A stretch of DNA of 8,789 bases from Promethearchaeota archaeon (GTDB lineage: Archaea > Asgardarchaeota > Lokiarchaeia > Sigyniarchaeales > SOKP01). The translations under genes were made by a program, and so were the position numbers. The notes below the pieces were generated by a model. The model had not been told where the DNA came from, searched no databases, and saw only the letters and a program-made list of their open reading frames with translations. This document shows, piece by piece, positions 6,304 through 8,789 of the stretch (positions within the stretch are counted from its first letter, which is position 1; each line of letters begins with the position of its first letter). The stretch covers positions 1 through 8,789 of the forward strand of contig JAGXNU010000082.1 of assembly GCA_019894815.1 (NCBI GenBank), written 5' to 3'.

Positions 6304-7632
6304 TTGCATGACATTGATCCCAATTTATTAAAGGAAGCTGAAAAATTAGAAGAACAGTCAAAATCTCAGATAAAATTTAAGGATTATGATTCAGCAATTA
6401 CGTCATTATTAGAAGCAAGAGAGCTTTATACAAAGATAGGATTAACTGGACAAGTAGGGATTGTTATTAAAGAAATAGTTAGAATAAAGAATTTAAAACG
6501 TATTACACCCACAAGAGCTACAACTTTAGTAGGTCTTGAAGAAAAAGATGATTCGGAAATTAAAGAGGATTTAGAAATTACTGAATATTCAGAAAAAAAT
6601 GCATATGACATATTGGATAAAGCACGAGAACTCACGTTGGAAGAAAGGTATAACGAAGCGTTGACATTATTCGAACAAGCTTACAGTCTTTTCAAAAAAA
6701 TTAATTATGATTTTGAAAGCAAGCAAACTCTATGGCAAATCAATGAAATCAAGGAACATTTACGATGGAAACAAACTGGCAAAGGATTAATGCAGAAAGT
6801 AAATATTAAGGACATTGTGACTTTAGCATCTGCAGAAAGAAGAAGGATGAAGCTTCAAAATCAAATTGAAAGCCCTAAAATTATCCCCACTAAAAAAACT
6901 CCCATAACCCCTCAAGGTAAGAGAGAAAACATGGAATCTAAGTATCCAAAATTATTCCAACAGCGCATTAAAGAACAAGAGAAAGAGCAGGAAAAAAAGC
7001 AATTTCAAGGGAATATTTTAAAGGAGCATGACAGTTTACGCAAACAACAAACTGAAGAAAGAAGAGAGCGAATGCGATTACTCCAAGAGAAAAAGAAAAG
7101 GGAAGAAACTCTCCTCAAGGAGGCTGAAGATTTGTTAGCTGATGGAAATCGAGCATTAGTTAGTAAAGATTATGATAACGCAACATCTTCATACCAACAA
7201 GCTATTAAAATTTTTAACCAGATGGGTTGGTTGGACCAAACTCGCACATTACAAAAAGAATTAAGGAACATCGAATTGTATAAAAAAGAAGAACAGAGAA
7301 AAATTGAACAAAAAATCTTGATAAAAAAGAAGAATGATCATGAATTTCAAAAGCGAGTTGATAGTGTAACTAGTGAAAAACAGAGATTTGAGGAAAAGAA
7401 ATTGCAGCAGCGAGTGGTTTTACCTCCCTTGATAAGGAATAAGTTAGAAAAGGTAAATTTGGCAAAAAATAAAGCAGAGAAAGAAGAAAAAATGGGGAAA
7501 TTTGAAAGGGTGATTTCTCGATTTCAATTTATTTTAGAGGAGTATAAATCTATTCCTAATGATGTTATAGATCTAAGTAGTGAGATATCTGCAACAGAGC
7601 AAAAATTGATGGAATTAAAAGAGAAAAAGTAA
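6304..7632 (+). CDS. TPR-like repeat protein with charged coiled-coil linkers
   Basis: A 442-residue soluble, highly charged protein starting at TTG with SD AGGTGA 9 bases upstream. Four helix-turn-helix blocks resemble tetratricopeptide units: about residues 7-63 (KDYDSAITSLLEARELYTKIG), 98-152 (RYNEALTLFEQAYSLFKKIN), 268-326 (KDYDNATSSYQQAIKIFNQMG) and 384-440 (GKFERVISRFQFILEEYKSIP). The shared pattern is 'yd.Ai..l..A..ly..ig'. The blocks are joined by long Lys/Glu/Arg/Gln stretches, strongest at 207-268 and 326-372, which look like single helices or coiled coil, plus a Pro/Thr/Lys linker near 190-205. No enzyme motif, signal peptide or membrane helix is visible. TPR proteins are scaffolds for protein complexes; the partner here is unknown. 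The GTPase gene starts 49 bases downstream with its own TATA box, so functional linkage is uncertain. Similar charged repeat proteins are common in Asgard archaea. Confidence 0.8.
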   Translation: MHDIDPNLLKEAEKLEEQSKSQIKFKDYDSAITSLLEARELYTKIGLTGQVGIVIKEIVRIKNLKRITPTRATTLVGLEEKDDSEIKEDLEITEYSEKNAYDILDKARELTLEERYNEALTLFEQAYSLFKKINYDFESKQTLWQINEIKEHLRWKQTGKGLMQKVNIKDIVTLASAERRRMKLQNQIESPKIIPTKKTPITPQGKRENMESKYPKLFQQRIKEQEKEQEKKQFQGNILKEHDSLRKQQTEERRERMRLLQEKKKREETLLKEAEDLLADGNRALVSKDYDNATSSYQQAIKIFNQMGWLDQTRTLQKELRNIELYKKEEQRKIEQKILIKKKNDHEFQKRVDSVTSEKQRFEEKKLQQRVVLPPLIRNKLEKVNLAKNKAEKEEKMGKFERVISRFQFILEEYKSIPNDVIDLSSEISATEQKLMELKEKK

Positions 7633-7650
7633 TATCGAATCAATCTTTAT

Positions 7651-7660
7651 TTTATATAAA
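7651..7660 (+). promoter_or_regulatory. TATA box of the GTPase gene, leaderless promoter
   Basis: TTTATATAAA is a self-complementary, near-ideal archaeal TATA box. Its centre is about 26 bases before the ATG at 7682, the normal distance from TATA to transcription start, and the sequence before the ATG (TTCACGTCACC) has no SD. Together these indicate a leaderless mRNA starting at or within a base or two of the A of the ATG. Confidence 0.65.
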
Positions 7661-7681
7661 TTTATAATTATTCACGTCACC

Positions 7682-8722
7682 ATGAAAAACCCATTCTTGC
7701 ATTTTTATCACGTTCCAAACACAAAAGAATTATTGGATATGGCCTTCAAGCGAGGAATGAAGAGTTCCGCTCAAGTTTCAAACAATGCTCCCATTCTCAT
7801 AAAAGCAAAAAAAAAGGAATCTAAACGGATAAAAGTTGCAATTGAAGATATTATTGAGCGAATTCTTAAAGTAATTAAGAGCGTTCCCATGATTGAAGAA
7901 TTACCAGATTTCTATAGGGAATTAGCATCTTTAATAGTTGATGTAGATGAATTAAGGCTTACATTAGGAAAATTAAATGGGATATTGCCCATACTTAGTA
8001 AGATTGAAAGGGAAAGTTTTAAAAGTTTAAACAAAATCGAAACACCTAAGGAAGCAGATAGAATACGTCGTGCCGCATTTGGAAGAGTTTCATCGATTTT
8101 AAGAAAACAAAATAAAAATCTTGAACATTTAAATAATATAAGAGGAAAATTAAGACAAATACCCTCTCTTGATTATGAAATGCCTTGTGTTGTATTTGCA
8201 GGTTATCCCAATGTAGGGAAGAGTAGTTTAGTCGTTAATATATCAACAAATAAGAAGATTGACGTTCAAGAATATCCATTCACTACTAAAGAATTAATTA
8301 TAGGTCATTTACATGTTGAACGTAGATTTGATACGATCAAAATTCAATGCATGGACACGCCTGGTATCCTAGATAGACCAATGTCAAAGCGTAATAATAT
8401 TGAAGCTCAAGCAATTTTAGCATTAAGATTGATCTCTGATTTGATTTTTTTTGTTTTCGATCCAACTCCCGCTTGTGGTTATTCCATTGAGTCTCAAATT
8501 GATCTCTATAATGAAGTTAAAGATAATTTTACACAAGATGGAAAAATAGACATGTTAATCATTATGAACAAAAAAGATTTAGCAAGCCCTGCTGAAATCA
8601 ATTATCTAAAAGAGAAATTGGATTTAAATGAAGGAGAATTTTTCTTAACAAATGCTCTAACAGGAGATAATCTAGATACGCTAATAAATTATCTCACGCA
8701 GAAATATGATAATAAAACCTAA
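7682..8722 (+). CDS. NOG1-type GTPase, ribosome-assembly GTP-binding protein
   Basis: A 346-residue member of the OBG/NOG1 branch of TRAFAC GTPases. The first 160 or so residues are a helical domain of NOG1 type (PNTKELLDMAFKRG at 12-25; LPDFYRELASLIVDVDELR; RRAAFGRVSSILRKQNKNLEHL). The G domain has G1 GYPNVGKSS (174-182), G2 YPFTTKELIIGH (198-209), G3 DTPGILDRP (225-233), G4 NKKD (296-299) and a G5-like TNALTGDN (323-330). Glycine, lysine, Thr and Asp residues needed for GTP binding are all present. Eukaryotic NOG1 acts in large-subunit maturation and has a long C-terminal extension. This protein stops after the G domain, as archaeal forms do. It probably binds the pre-50S particle, which is inferred from the family. 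The TATA box at 7651-7660 suggests a leaderless transcript separate from the TPR gene. Confidence 0.9.
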   Translation: MKNPFLHFYHVPNTKELLDMAFKRGMKSSAQVSNNAPILIKAKKKESKRIKVAIEDIIERILKVIKSVPMIEELPDFYRELASLIVDVDELRLTLGKLNGILPILSKIERESFKSLNKIETPKEADRIRRAAFGRVSSILRKQNKNLEHLNNIRGKLRQIPSLDYEMPCVVFAGYPNVGKSSLVVNISTNKKIDVQEYPFTTKELIIGHLHVERRFDTIKIQCMDTPGILDRPMSKRNNIEAQAILALRLISDLIFFVFDPTPACGYSIESQIDLYNEVKDNFTQDGKIDMLIIMNKKDLASPAEINYLKEKLDLNEGEFFLTNALTGDNLDTLINYLTQKYDNKT

Positions 8723-8729
8723 TTTAAAA

Positions 8730-8748
8730 CAACATTTGTTGATTTTTT
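8730..8748 (+). terminator. weak hairpin and T-run after the GTPase gene
   Basis: CAACA (8730-8734) pairs with TGTTG (8737-8741) across two bases, and six T residues follow at 8743-8748. The stem is short and AT-rich, so the T-run is the more meaningful part, as archaeal RNA polymerase can terminate on T-runs alone. It sits directly before a possible new start codon at 8752, so it may be promoter DNA of that gene instead. Confidence 0.3.
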
Positions 8749-8751
8749 ATA

Positions 8752-8789
8752 ATGAATGAAGAAAGTCAAATTTCTATTTTGGGATTAGA
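8752..8789 (+). CDS. possible start of a further gene, cut by the right window edge
   Basis: An ATG at 8752 opens a frame that stays open to the end of the window, giving MNEESQISILGL and then an incomplete codon. It begins 29 bases after the GTPase stop on the same strand. There is no SD before it (ATTTTTTATA), and twelve codons are too few to name a family or to prove coding. A second ATG at 8756 in another frame stops within the window. Confidence 0.35.
   Translation, partial: MNEESQISILGL

Noticed and set aside
6308..6310. ATG as the start of the TPR gene
   Set aside because: It is in a different frame from the repeat protein; the TTG at 6304 with the SD 9 bases upstream is the consistent start.
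6426..6635. 69-codon frame on the - strand inside the TPR gene
   Set aside because: It is antisense to a repeat-bearing gene with a supported SD, and shows no motif or start signal.

Overview
The window looks like ordinary chromosomal DNA from an uncultivated, AT-rich archaeon. Four protein families support this: a 6-phospho-3-hexuloisomerase-type SIS protein, a short archaeal NOG1-type GTPase, the archaeal/fungal branch of aspartate-semialdehyde dehydrogenase, and a DUF362 protein. Initiation signals agree: a TATA-like box sits about 26 bases before the GTPase ATG with no Shine-Dalgarno (SD) sequence, while some other genes have clear SD sites. The TPR/coiled-coil protein and the eukaryote-like type II pantothenate kinase would fit an Asgard (Promethearchaeota) genome. 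That assignment is inference, because no signature protein is present. I see no tRNA, rRNA, CRISPR array, IS element or phage gene.

Layout, left to right. (1) A small two-helix membrane protein, possibly cut by the left edge (+). (2) A SIS-domain hexuloisomerase (+), convergent with (3) a type II pantothenate kinase (-). The gap between them holds hairpins and a T-run. (4) Divergent from the kinase across 87 bases, of which the outer 75 are almost pure A/T: a DUF362 protein (+) followed 3 bases later by (5) a 499-residue protein I do not recognise, with a strong SD inside the end of the DUF362 gene. (6) Aspartate-semialdehyde dehydrogenase (-), whose stop is only 4 bases from the stop of gene 5. 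(7) Divergent from it, a TPR/coiled-coil protein starting at TTG with a good SD. (8) A NOG1-type GTPase (+) that looks leaderless. (9) The first 12 codons of a possible further gene running off the right edge.

How they may work together. The hexuloisomerase belongs to the reverse ribulose-monophosphate route by which many archaea make ribose 5-phosphate. The kinase points to CoA synthesis by the pantothenate route rather than the usual archaeal pantoate kinase route. Aspartate-semialdehyde dehydrogenase feeds threonine, methionine and lysine synthesis. The GTPase probably acts in assembly of the large ribosomal subunit. The least understood part is the kinase / DUF362 / 499-residue group (about 1268-5098). 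The DUF362 protein lacks the usual ferredoxin module and the usual lysines but has its own cysteine set, and it is closely coupled to an orphan protein. If the window holds an undescribed system, this is the best candidate, but no function can be derived from sequence alone.
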